A stretch of 23,837 nucleotides of DNA from Sutterella sp. (GTDB lineage: Bacteria; Pseudomonadota; Gammaproteobacteria; Burkholderiales; Burkholderiaceae_F), in assembly GCA_019410445.1 (NCBI GenBank), contig DXSO01000009.1:2956-26792 (forward strand), given 5' to 3'. Below the pieces are notes generated by a model. The model was not told where the DNA came from. It saw nothing but the letters and a program-made list of their open reading frames with translations, and searched no databases. Made by a program: the position numbers and the translations under genes. Shown here in pieces: positions 12,999 through 20,808 of the stretch (positions are counted from its first letter, which is position 1; every line of letters begins with the position of its first letter).

Positions 12999-13787
12999 TT
13001 ACTTGCCGGCAAACCAGTTGACGGTCGGCACGTAGCGGGTAGCGGCGTTGCCTGCATCCACGAGTTCCTGGCCATTGCTCCAGAAGGTGTAAGCCGTCAG
13101 AGAGCCGCAGCAGATCATCAGGAAGGCAATCACAACCATAGCCTTGCGCAGACCATGAGCACGACCCTTGATGACGTCCCACTTAACAGCGAGGCGATAC
13201 AGACCGATCATGCCGTGCAGTTCAGTGGCAACCAGGAAGATAAGCGTCCAGATCAGACCATTGTGATAGGTGTGGACGGAAGACAGGTTGGGGTCGATTT
13301 CGCTCGGAGCCGTCAACATGGGCATCACGTGCGGGAACACCATGCCAGTCAGGATGATGGCGGTCACAAACTGGATAAACCACAGACTGGAATCCGTGTG
13401 ATGCACAACCTTCACATGAGCACGAATATCACGGAACTGCTTGTAGGAAGTCGGGAAGCGGCGCAGAGCGCACAAAGCATGGATGATCACGCACAACGTG
13501 ATTACGGCCACGAAAAGGAAATGCAGCCAAATCTGTTCATGTCCAAAGATCGGGGTGCCGCCGGAAACCTGAATAAGGTTCCAGAAAAGATCCTTACCGA
13601 ACTGGATGGAGCTCGTAAAGGCCATGTGGCAGAACAGGAACAAGCCAAGGATAGCGCCGGTGACGGACTGAGCCACGTCAGCGTATGCGGGCCACTTGCT
13701 GGCACGCTTGGCATCACTAAGGGTCACGCCGGCAATGACTTCAGGACCGGTGGGGGTATGACCGTATTTGATGTTGTCGGGAGTCAT
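12999..13787 (-). CDS. frdC: Fumarate reductase cytochrome b subunit (Wolinella-type FrdC, diheme)
   Basis: Membrane anchor carrying two b hemes for a menaquinol:fumarate reductase (or succinate dehydrogenase). The 262 residues form five membrane helices. Compared with Wolinella succinogenes FrdC from memory, the four heme histidines are conserved as H54 (FCHMAF), H103 (VIIHAL), H153 (FPHVMP) and H191 (ELHGMIGLYRLAVKW), with E189 matching E180. RRFPTSYKQFR and the TDSSLWFIQ segment also match. AGGA lies 7 bases before the ATG. The gene stands alone: a terminator follows and uvrA precedes, so frdA and frdB are not adjacent as in the usual frdCAB operon. A perfect FNR box lies upstream. The acidic residue equivalent to Wolinella E66 is not obvious. 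Confidence 0.88.
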   Translation of the reverse strand: MTPDNIKYGHTPTGPEVIAGVTLSDAKRASKWPAYADVAQSVTGAILGLFLFCHMAFTSSIQFGKDLFWNLIQVSGGTPIFGHEQIWLHFLFVAVITLCVIIHALCALRRFPTSYKQFRDIRAHVKVVHHTDSSLWFIQFVTAIILTGMVFPHVMPMLTAPSEIDPNLSSVHTYHNGLIWTLIFLVATELHGMIGLYRLAVKWDVIKGRAHGLRKAMVVIAFLMICCGSLTAYTFWSNGQELVDAGNAATRYVPTVNWFAGK

Positions 13788-13865
13788 ATCGATTTCCTTT
13801 TCGATTTTTATTTAACGGGCACGAGGGCGGAGAACGCAGCCTCGCCCCTTGTTTTTGATGAGCGA

Positions 13866-13907
13866 ATGATGCTCCTTTCAGATGTATTTAATATTGATTC
13901 AGATCAA
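13866..13907 (-). promoter_or_regulatory. FNR-dependent promoter of frdC
   Basis: TTGATTCAGATCAA (13894-13907) matches the FNR consensus at every specified base. On the minus strand a CATCAT hexamer at 13871-13866 lies 22 bases beyond the box, which is the spacing of a class II promoter with the box centred near -41.5. It would give a leader of about 72 bases. Seen in sequence; activation inferred. Confidence 0.72.
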
Positions 13908-13946
13908 ATCTTTGCCGCTTAGAGTGTAATTTCTTTTTCATGAACA

Positions 13947-14040
13947 CCCTCAATTTAAGGGTTATCCCTCAATTTCTAGTAAACACCACTATATCAAACA
14001 AGCATAAATATCGGGATAACCCTTAATTTTTCGAAAAATT
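13947..14040. repeat. Paired inverted dyads and palindrome between uvrA and frdC
   Basis: TTAAGGGTTATCCC (13955-13968) and GGGATAACCCTTAA (14013-14026) are perfect 14-base inverted repeats 44 bases apart. Each arm is itself a dyad (GGG-N4-CCC). CCCTCAATTT is repeated directly at 13947-13956 and 13966-13975. A 16-base palindrome, AATTTTT-CG-AAAAATT, lies at 14025-14040, four bases beyond the uvrA stop. No gene lies here. They may be operators for frdC or a 3' structure for uvrA. Confidence 0.6.
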
Positions 14041-14043
14041 CAT

Positions 14044-16902
14044 TCAGGCACTTTTTTTGCTTCGCACACGCGAACGCCGTTTGGGCATTGTTCCGTTGGC
14101 TGTGGCATGCAACCATCGCCCCGTTACACTTTCGGAACATTTAGCCAATGCCTCTGGCGTTCCTTCAAACACAAGTTGCCCGCCTTCGTTTCCCCCTTCG
14201 GGACCAATGTCTACGATCCAATCAGCCCCGGCAATCACATCGGTGTTATGTTCGATCACAATCACGGTGTTCCCTAAGGCAGTCAGTCGACGCATGACTC
14301 GCATGAGAACAGCAACATCTTCAAAATGCAATCCGGTCGTTGGTTCATCCAAAATGTAAAGCGTGCGCCCCGTATCACGACGTGCAAGCTCTTCGGCAAG
14401 TTTGATACGCTGCGCCTCGCCTCCTGAGAAGGTCACTGCGCTCTGTCCCAAGCCGATATATCCCAGACCGACTTCCTCAAGCATCTCGAGCTTTCGTGCA
14501 ATCGGCGGATGCACGTCAAAGAACTGCTTAGCTTCAGTTACCGTCATATCAAGAACATCGGCTATCGACTTGCCCTTGTATTTCACTTCCAGAGTCTCTC
14601 TGTTGTATCGGCGACCGTGACAAACCGGGCAGTCAACATACACCGGCGGCAAAAAGCCCATTTCGTACTTGATTCGCCCCTCTCCTTGACAAGCCTCGCA
14701 AGCACCGCCTTCGGTATTAAAACTAAATCGTCCCGGTCCGTAGCCACGCTCCATTGCCGCCGGCGTGGCCGCAAACACCTCTCGCAACGGCTGCATTAAC
14801 CCGGTGTAAGTCGCGGGATTGGATCTGGGCGTTTTGCCGATAGCGCTTTGATCCACCTCGATGATCTTGTCAAAAAAATCCGCCCCTTCAATTTCCTCAA
14901 AGTCCAACGGTTGCAGCTTGGCGCGATACAGACGTTTTTTCATATAGCGGCCGAGCGTTTCGTTGATCAATGTTGATTTACCCGAGCCCGAAACGCCGGT
15001 CACCGCAATCAGCGCACCAATCGGAAAGCGGCATGTCACGTGTTTGAGATTGCGCCCGCAAGCCCCTTTGAGCACCAAGGCCGGTGAAGTCTCGTCGAAA
15101 CATTGATGTGAGACTTCCGGCATTTTCAGTCGTCCACTCAAATAGGCACCGGTTTTGGACTGTTCACATGCGCAAATTTCTGCAACACTGCCCTGACAGA
15201 CAACCTGTCCGCCCAACGTTCCGGCCCCCGGTCCAATATCCACGACCCAATCGGCAGCTCGAATCATTTCCGGATCATGCTCGACAACAACAACGGTATT
15301 GCCCGTCTGCGTCAGAGTCTTGAGCATGTCAATCACTCGCCCTGTATCGCGTTGATGCAAGCCAACAGTCGGCTCATCGAGAACGTAGGTCACTCCCGTA
15401 AGCCCAGCCCCAATCTGCCCAGCCAGCCGAATGCGCTGAACCTCACCGCCCGATAGACTCGCTGTTTCCCGAGAAAGCGTGAGATACCCCAACCCGACAT
15501 CAATGAGAAAACGGACGCGTTTGAGCACTTCCTCAAGCAACGGTCGAGCCACAGGCTCTCGATTGGGTTCCAATACAAGCGAATCCACGCGTTTGACCAA
15601 CTGCACCAGAGGCAATTTCTGAATTTCAATGATGTTGATGCGGTTATCGGCCGTTCCTACAAAAACATCTTTGACTTCCGCCCTATGCCGAGTCCCTTCA
15701 CACGCCGGACAGACACTCGTGCGTCGCAACACTCGCATGCCATTCCTAATAGCTTCGCTCGACGTGCGTTTCCACTTTTTTTCGAGTTGCGGAATGATTC
15801 CTTCGAATTCCGGCATTCCCAGCACAGAGCTTTGCTGCTTGTTGGGTCCATAAAGCACATAATCCTGAATGTCCGATGGGAGTTTCTCAAAGCCCGTATC
15901 AAGCGAAAATCCCAATAGACGAGAAGCAATGGACAGGTCCGAAAAATTCGATTTATTCTGCGGCGTACAGCCACACACAGCTCCCTGACGCAACGACAAA
16001 CGCGAATCCGTCACAACCAAAGCGGGATCAAAGCGTTCAACTTCACCGGTTCCCTCGCAAACCGGACAAGCGCCAAGTGCATTGTTAAATGAAAACATTG
16101 CCGGACTAAGTTCCGGAGCGCTTGTCTCACAAATCGGACAACAGTAACGAGTGTGGAAGGTTCGTCTCTGATTGGTATCCATCCGAAGAAATGCTGCCCG
16201 ACCATCGGCAGCTTTGACTGCTGCCTCAAAACTTTCCGCCAAGCGTACGCGCTGAGAATCGGCACTTTTTAGACGATCAATCACGACATCAAGTCGTTTC
16301 CCTGCTGCTGTCTCCTTGAGAATCTCTTGCGGCAAATCGTCAATACTCCACGTCTGATCATCGATCATCACGCGCAGATAACCGTGTCCGGCAAGCTTTT
16401 TGCAGACATCGCCCAGTGTAGGACCAGCAGCGATTTTCAACGGCGCCAAAATCATCACGCGGGTGCCCTCCGGGCACTGCAGCACGGCATCAACCATGTC
16501 ATGGATGCCCGACTTTTCGAGCGCCACATGATGTTCGGCACAATACGGCACTCCGGCTCGAGCAAAAAGAATACGCAAATAGTCGTTGATTTCCGTCATC
16601 GTGCCGACCGTCGAGCGCGAACCGGAAGATGTCGTAGCTTGTCCAATGGCAATGCAAGGCGACAATCCTTCAATGCTGTCAACATCGGGCTTGTCCATCA
16701 CATCCATGAAGCGTCGGGCATAACTTGAGACACTCTCTGCATAACGACGCTGACCTTCGGCATACAGCGTGTCAAAGGCCACCGAACTTTTACCGGAACC
16801 AGAAGGACCGGTAACAACCGTGAGTTTGCCTCGTGGAATGTCCACATCAACGTTTTTCAGATTGTGCGTACGCGCTCCGCGGATACGGATGGTTTCGGGC
16901 AT
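14044..16902 (-). CDS. uvrA: Excinuclease ABC subunit UvrA
   Basis: Damage-recognition ATPase of nucleotide excision repair, acting as a dimer with UvrB. The 952 residues match the family (E. coli 940). It has two ABC modules: Walker A GPSGSGKS (32-39) and a second GVSGSGKST in the C-terminal half; signatures LSGGEVQRIRLA and FSGGEAQRIKLA; Walker B followed by LDEPTVGLH and LDEPTTGLH. Zinc-site CxxC pairs are present (CCPICE...CPVCEG; CPACEG; CEACQG...CPVCHG). AGGA lies 7 bases before the ATG, and MPETIRIRGARTHNLK is a typical UvrA start. It is divergent from the MFS gene over 106-150 bases. I see no CTGT-N8-ACAG LexA box in that gap, so SOS control is not apparent. Confidence 0.98.
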   Translation of the reverse strand: MPETIRIRGARTHNLKNVDVDIPRGKLTVVTGPSGSGKSSVAFDTLYAEGQRRYAESVSSYARRFMDVMDKPDVDSIEGLSPCIAIGQATTSSGSRSTVGTMTEINDYLRILFARAGVPYCAEHHVALEKSGIHDMVDAVLQCPEGTRVMILAPLKIAAGPTLGDVCKKLAGHGYLRVMIDDQTWSIDDLPQEILKETAAGKRLDVVIDRLKSADSQRVRLAESFEAAVKAADGRAAFLRMDTNQRRTFHTRYCCPICETSAPELSPAMFSFNNALGACPVCEGTGEVERFDPALVVTDSRLSLRQGAVCGCTPQNKSNFSDLSIASRLLGFSLDTGFEKLPSDIQDYVLYGPNKQQSSVLGMPEFEGIIPQLEKKWKRTSSEAIRNGMRVLRRTSVCPACEGTRHRAEVKDVFVGTADNRINIIEIQKLPLVQLVKRVDSLVLEPNREPVARPLLEEVLKRVRFLIDVGLGYLTLSRETASLSGGEVQRIRLAGQIGAGLTGVTYVLDEPTVGLHQRDTGRVIDMLKTLTQTGNTVVVVEHDPEMIRAADWVVDIGPGAGTLGGQVVCQGSVAEICACEQSKTGAYLSGRLKMPEVSHQCFDETSPALVLKGACGRNLKHVTCRFPIGALIAVTGVSGSGKSTLINETLGRYMKKRLYRAKLQPLDFEEIEGADFFDKIIEVDQSAIGKTPRSNPATYTGLMQPLREVFAATPAAMERGYGPGRFSFNTEGGACEACQGEGRIKYEMGFLPPVYVDCPVCHGRRYNRETLEVKYKGKSIADVLDMTVTEAKQFFDVHPPIARKLEMLEEVGLGYIGLGQSAVTFSGGEAQRIKLAEELARRDTGRTLYILDEPTTGLHFEDVAVLMRVMRRLTALGNTVIVIEHNTDVIAGADWIVDIGPEGGNEGGQLVFEGTPEALAKCSESVTGRWLHATANGTMPKRRSRVRSKKSA

Positions 16903-16945
16903 TGACTGTCCTTTTTCCTGCTTAAGTCTTGTAGTTAGAGGTGCT

Positions 16946-16959
16946 TAAGTTTTAACTTA
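16946..16959. promoter_or_regulatory. Perfect 14-base palindrome between uvrA and the MFS gene
   Basis: TAAGTT-TT-AACTTA lies in the divergent promoter gap, 44 bases from the uvrA ATG. A second CTTAAG at 16921-16926 echoes its edge (CTTAAG also at 16944-16949). A TACTAT -10-like hexamer for the MFS gene lies at 16971-16976. Candidate operator; regulator unknown. Confidence 0.45.
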
Positions 16960-17052
16960 GGCGAATCGATTACTATACCGCGCATCACGGCCTCTGGCTG
17001 GCTTTTTTTGCCTATGCCGTCTTTTACTCCTTCTCTATCGAGAGCGTCTCTT

Positions 17053-18267
17053 ATGGCCGAAACACCCAATTCCTCTCTGCGTCTGACCAAACAAGAGCGC
17101 ACTGCGTCCATGACGCTCGGCGCCGTCTTTGCACTGCGACTTCTGGGCATTTTTCTCATTCTTCCCGTATTTTCCGTCTGGGCACAAACCCTCGAGGGAG
17201 GCAACAATGCCTTTATGGTAGGCATGGCACTCGGCATCTACGGTCTGACCCAAGCCGTCCTGCAGATTCCGTTCGGGGCTGCCAGCGATCGTTTCGGCCG
17301 AAAGCCCGTCATCATCACCGGACTCCTAATATTTATCGTCGGCAGCTTAATTGCCGCTGCAGCCGACGATGTAGTAACGCTGTTGATCGCTCGTGCAATC
17401 CAAGGTGCAGGAGCCATATCGGCTGCCGTCACGGCCATGATTTCTGATTGCGTACGAGAAAAACTCATCACTCGCGCCATGGCCTTTGTGGGAGCCTCCA
17501 TAGGGGTGAGTTTTGCTCTCTCGCTTCTGATTTCCCCACTGCTTGCCGAGTCAGTCGGCGTACCAGGCATCTTCACGCTAACTGCAGTGCTGTGTATTGC
17601 AGCCATCCTTGCCGTCGCATTCCTGTTGCCATCGCCCCCTGTCAAACCATTTGAAAACTTCCAGGTCAAAGCTCAGTTGCGTGATGTATTCCTGCATGGA
17701 CAACTTATGCGTCTAAATCTGGGAATCTTTTCGCTGCATATGGCCCAAATGGCCCTTTTCGTTGTCATTCCCTTGCGACTCGTGGAACTGGAGCTTCCCG
17801 TAGCCCAACACTGGTCAGTCTATCTGCCTGCCGTCCTAGTCAGCTTCATCTTTCTGATGCCTGCCATCCGTCACGCAGAAAAAACGGGGCGAGTCAAAGA
17901 GCTTTTTGTCGGTGCGATTTGTCTGGTTCTTGCCGCATTTGCCGGATTTGAGATTTTTGACAATTCGGTGCTTCTCATCTCCGTTTTGCTGTTAGTATTC
18001 TTCTCCGGCTTTAACGTACTTGAGGCATCCTTGCCTTCGCTTGTGTCAAAAACTGCACCTCCCGAATGCAAGGGTCTCGCGTTGGGTGTCTACAACACAA
18101 CGCAATCCGTAGGCGTCTTCATCGGGGGAGCCTGCGGCGGTTGGTTGTACTCCAACTTCGGCACTCACGGGGTGTATGCTTTCTGTGCTGCGCTGATGGT
18201 CATTTGGATCATTGTTGCGCAGGGAATGACGACTCCGGGCGCAAGAAACGTTGAAGCGGGCTCTTGA
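17053..18267 (+). CDS. YajR-like MFS efflux transporter (without the C-terminal YAM domain)
   Basis: Predicted inner-membrane drug or small-molecule exporter of 12 helices. From the preferred ATG it is 404 residues. The N-terminal half closely resembles E. coli YajR: LGAVFALRLLGIFLILPVF, then GIYGLTQAVLQIPFGAASDRFGRKPVI, which contains the loop 2-3 motif A (SDRFGRKP), and ARAIQGAGAISAAV. E. coli YajR has an extra ferredoxin-like C-terminal domain; this protein stops after helix 12 (TTPGARNVEAGS), so it lacks it. The frame is open from a TTG at 17008 and an ATG at 17014, but neither has a ribosome-binding site; the ATG at 17053 follows GAGAG at 8 bases. ssb follows 55 bases downstream. The substrate is unknown. 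Confidence 0.88.
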   Translation: MAETPNSSLRLTKQERTASMTLGAVFALRLLGIFLILPVFSVWAQTLEGGNNAFMVGMALGIYGLTQAVLQIPFGAASDRFGRKPVIITGLLIFIVGSLIAAAADDVVTLLIARAIQGAGAISAAVTAMISDCVREKLITRAMAFVGASIGVSFALSLLISPLLAESVGVPGIFTLTAVLCIAAILAVAFLLPSPPVKPFENFQVKAQLRDVFLHGQLMRLNLGIFSLHMAQMALFVVIPLRLVELELPVAQHWSVYLPAVLVSFIFLMPAIRHAEKTGRVKELFVGAICLVLAAFAGFEIFDNSVLLISVLLLVFFSGFNVLEASLPSLVSKTAPPECKGLALGVYNTTQSVGVFIGGACGGWLYSNFGTHGVYAFCAALMVIWIIVAQGMTTPGARNVEAGS

Positions 18268-18322
18268 CGCATTCGAGAGACAAACTTTTGGTATCTAACT
18301 CTACATTTGGATTTTTTTAGTC

Positions 18323-18811
18323 ATGGCTTCTATCAACAAGGTCATCCTGATCGGCAACCTCGGCAGAGATCCCGAAACGCGCTATACCGCTGACGGCGGC
18401 ACTGCCATCTGCAACATCTTGATGGCCACCTCGCGTCGCTACAAGGACAGCCAGGGTCAGCTGCAGGAAGAAACCGAATGGCATCGCGTTGTTTTCTTTG
18501 GTCGACAGGCTGAAATTGCTCAGACGTACCTGCGCAAGGGCAATCCCGTTTACATCGAAGGACGTCTGCGTACTCGTCGCTACACAGACAAGGAAGGCGT
18601 TGAACGCTACTACACCGAAATCATTTGCGAAACAATGCAGCTTTTGGGCAACCGAAACTCCTCGTCGGCTCCTTCCTCGCATCAGGGCGATGATGCATTT
18701 GAATCACCTCGCCGTACAGCTCCGGCTTCCCGCCCGTCCGCTGCTCCGCAGCCTGCCGCCCAGCCGGCCATTGCTGCCGACAGCTTCAGTGACGACGATA
18801 TTCCGTTCTAA
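18323..18811 (+). CDS. ssb: Single-stranded DNA-binding protein SSB
   Basis: Binds single-stranded DNA in replication, recombination and repair. The 162 residues have the N-terminal OB fold (about 1-110; MASINKVILIGNLGRDPETR start, then a conserved WHRVVFFGRQAEIA segment and VYIEGRLRTRRY), a Pro/Ala/Ser-rich linker, and the acidic C-terminal tip DDDIPF that binds partner proteins. The uvrA, MFS, ssb neighbourhood is common in proteobacteria, where ssb often lies near uvrA. The ribosome-binding site is weak (GGA about 11 bases upstream). A strong shared terminator follows. Confidence 0.98.
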   Translation: MASINKVILIGNLGRDPETRYTADGGTAICNILMATSRRYKDSQGQLQEETEWHRVVFFGRQAEIAQTYLRKGNPVYIEGRLRTRRYTDKEGVERYYTEIICETMQLLGNRNSSSAPSSHQGDDAFESPRRTAPASRPSAAPQPAAQPAIAADSFSDDDIPF

Positions 18812-18837
18812 TCTTCTCGTTACTCATTAGCCACACG

Positions 18838-18871
18838 GAAAAACAAGCCCCGCGATGCGGGGCTTGTTTTG
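18838..18871. terminator. Bidirectional terminator between ssb and the efflux operon
   Basis: AAAACAAGCCCCGC (18840-18853) pairs perfectly with GCGGGGCTTGTTTT (18857-18870) around GAT. Runs of A and T flank both sides, so it can end ssb (rightward) and the MacB-like permease gene (leftward, stop at 18880). Confidence 0.93.
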
Positions 18872-18879
18872 TATGGCAC

Positions 18880-20088
18880 TTACTCATGCCGTACGGCTTC
18901 AATCGGATCAAGTCGCGCAGCTCGTCTTGCAGGGAAATAGCCGAATATAACGCCTGTGAGCGCTGCAAAAGCAAAACTTACAACATTGATCACCGGATCA
19001 AAGGCATACGGCACTCCCATCAGAGTCGTAATCGCGTAAGACGAACCAGTCGCCAAAAGAATACCGATCACGCCTCCCATGCAACCGAGCACAACAGCCT
19101 CGATCAAAAACTGCATGAGCACCTCTCGTGCAGTAGCACCAATGGCCAGACGAACACCAATCTCGCGTGTTCTTTCCGTCACAGACACCAACATGATATT
19201 CATAATGCCGATGCCTCCTACAAGAAGGCTCACTGCTGCCACTGCTCCGAGCAATGCCGTCATAATCTGAGTCGTAGAGGCAACCTTCTCTGCCACCTCA
19301 GCCGTATCCAAAATCGAGAAATTGTCGACATCACCTTCGGATAACGACCGACGCTCGCGCATTAAGTCTCGCACCAATCCCTTCAAATGGACTCGGTCGC
19401 TTTGGGGATCAATGCTGATCAGAATCGTATTGACTCGATTATTGCCAATCAAACGTCGTGCTGCGGTGTTAAAGGGGATAACCACCAAGTCATCCTGGTC
19501 TCCCCCCATCGCCGCCGTCCCTTTTTCGTTAAGCAATCCAATGATTCGACAAGAAAAAGAGTTCACCCGCAGCATTTCGCCAATCACGGGCTGTCCCGCT
19601 CCGAACAACTCTTTTTGTATTGTCGTACCAATCACACAGACGGCCGCTCCCGACATTTCTTCTGCCGGTTCAAAATAACGCCCTTCGGCAAGCGTTCGGT
19701 TGTCCGTAGCAAAATAATCCGAACTCGATCCAATGATGGTCGTTGTCCAGTTCTTGCCGTTGGCCACCACAATGGTACTGCGCTGTGACTGTGGCGCGGC
19801 CGACAAAACACCGGCAATCTGATCTTCCAAGGCCTCTACATCTTCCAGTTTGAAACTCGGAGCACCAGCGGCACCTCCCGGCCCCAACCGTTGACCTTTG
19901 CGTAACATCAGTTGGTTACTGCCAAAGCTTTCGATTTGCTCTCGAACTGCCTGTGTGGCTCCGTTGCCGACCGTCACCATAGTGATCACAGCCGCTACAC
20001 CGATGACGATACCCAAAACCGTCAAAAGAGATCTCAGCGGGTTGCGCAGAATCTGTCGAAAAGCAAGCAAAAAGGCATTCCCCAACAT
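18880..20088 (-). CDS. MacB-like ABC transporter permease (MacB_PCD/FtsX)
   Basis: Inner-membrane permease of a tripartite MacAB-TolC-type exporter. The 402 residues start with a short cytoplasmic helix and first membrane helix (NPLRSLLTVLGIVIGVAAVITM, about 15-42), a large periplasmic domain (about 50-275) and three C-terminal helices of the FtsX domain (about 275-390) with SVTERTREIGVRLAIGA and FGYFPARRAARLDPIEAVRHE, both typical of MacB. In E. coli MacB the ATPase and permease are one chain; here they are separate genes. It starts two bases after the ATPase stop, implying translational coupling. Last gene of the operon. Substrate (macrolide, peptide, siderophore or other) not readable. Confidence 0.93.
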   Translation of the reverse strand: MLGNAFLLAFRQILRNPLRSLLTVLGIVIGVAAVITMVTVGNGATQAVREQIESFGSNQLMLRKGQRLGPGGAAGAPSFKLEDVEALEDQIAGVLSAAPQSQRSTIVVANGKNWTTTIIGSSSDYFATDNRTLAEGRYFEPAEEMSGAAVCVIGTTIQKELFGAGQPVIGEMLRVNSFSCRIIGLLNEKGTAAMGGDQDDLVVIPFNTAARRLIGNNRVNTILISIDPQSDRVHLKGLVRDLMRERRSLSEGDVDNFSILDTAEVAEKVASTTQIMTALLGAVAAVSLLVGGIGIMNIMLVSVTERTREIGVRLAIGATAREVLMQFLIEAVVLGCMGGVIGILLATGSSYAITTLMGVPYAFDPVINVVSFAFAALTGVIFGYFPARRAARLDPIEAVRHE

Positions 20089-20090
20089 TT

Positions 20091-20789
20091 CTACCTTCCC
20101 TCCTGCGGCGTATCGCTGGCAATTCTGCCGTCAATGCAATGCACGCATCGGCGTGCATACTGCGCCATATCCGGTTCATGCGTCACCAATACAATCGTGA
20201 TTTTGTCGGTTTTATTCAAGTCGGTGAGCAGTTCCATAATCTCCACGCTCTTGCGGCTATCAAGACTGCCCGTAGGTTCGTCTGCCATTAGCAACAACGG
20301 TTTTGTCACAATGGCACGAGCAATGGCTACGCGTTGCTGTTGTCCTCCCGAAAGTTCCGCCGGCGTATGACTTTCCCACTGAAGCAATCCGACTCGATCA
20401 AGCGCAGCTCGCGCCATTGCATGACGCTGCGCGGCAGGCACTCCGCGATATAAGAGCGGAAGCTCCACATTTTCAAGAGCCGTTGTACGAGCCAACAAGT
20501 TAAACCCTTGAAAAACAAACCCCATAAAGCGTCGACGCAGCAAAGCCCTCTCGTCGTTGTTGAGCTTTTCCACATGCAACCCCTCAAAGAGATATTCCCC
20601 GCTTGTAGGGCTATCGAGAGCACCGATTATGTTCATTGTCGTCGACTTGCCCGAACCCGACGGTCCCATAATGGCTACGAATTCACCTTGATCAATCACC
20701 AGATCAATTCCGTTCAAAGCATTAAAAGCCGCCTCTCCGACGCCATAACGCTTGACGATGTTTCGCAGTTCAATAAGGTGTTCACTCAT
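20091..20789 (-). CDS. ABC transporter ATP-binding protein, MacB/LolD type
   Basis: Nucleotide-binding subunit powering the adjacent permease. From the ATG at 20789 it is 232 residues. Walker A GPSGSGKST is at 42-50, the Q-loop is FVFQGFNLL, the signature is LSGGQQQRVAIARA, and Walker B runs into MADEPTGSLDS, with the H-loop in LVTHEPDMA. The frame is open to a GTG at 20819 that overlaps the adaptor gene, but I prefer the ATG because GAGG lies 8 bases before it and homologues start MSE..IELRN. It sits 19 bases after the adaptor stop, so all four genes appear to be one operon. Confidence 0.95.
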   Translation of the reverse strand: MSEHLIELRNIVKRYGVGEAAFNALNGIDLVIDQGEFVAIMGPSGSGKSTTMNIIGALDSPTSGEYLFEGLHVEKLNNDERALLRRRFMGFVFQGFNLLARTTALENVELPLLYRGVPAAQRHAMARAALDRVGLLQWESHTPAELSGGQQQRVAIARAIVTKPLLLMADEPTGSLDSRKSVEIMELLTDLNKTDKITIVLVTHEPDMAQYARRCVHCIDGRIASDTPQEGR

Positions 20790-20808
20790 CTGACGATCCT
20801 CGGGCGAG

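Noticed and set aside
12990..13922. 310-codon rightward frame opposite frdC
   Set aside because: It is antisense to a clearly recognised membrane protein, has composition expected of a shadow frame (His/Gln/Asp rich) and covers the FNR box and promoter.
18880..20789. MacB split by mutation
   Set aside because: Separate ATPase and permease genes, each with a proper start and end, are common in this transporter family, so this is a natural arrangement.
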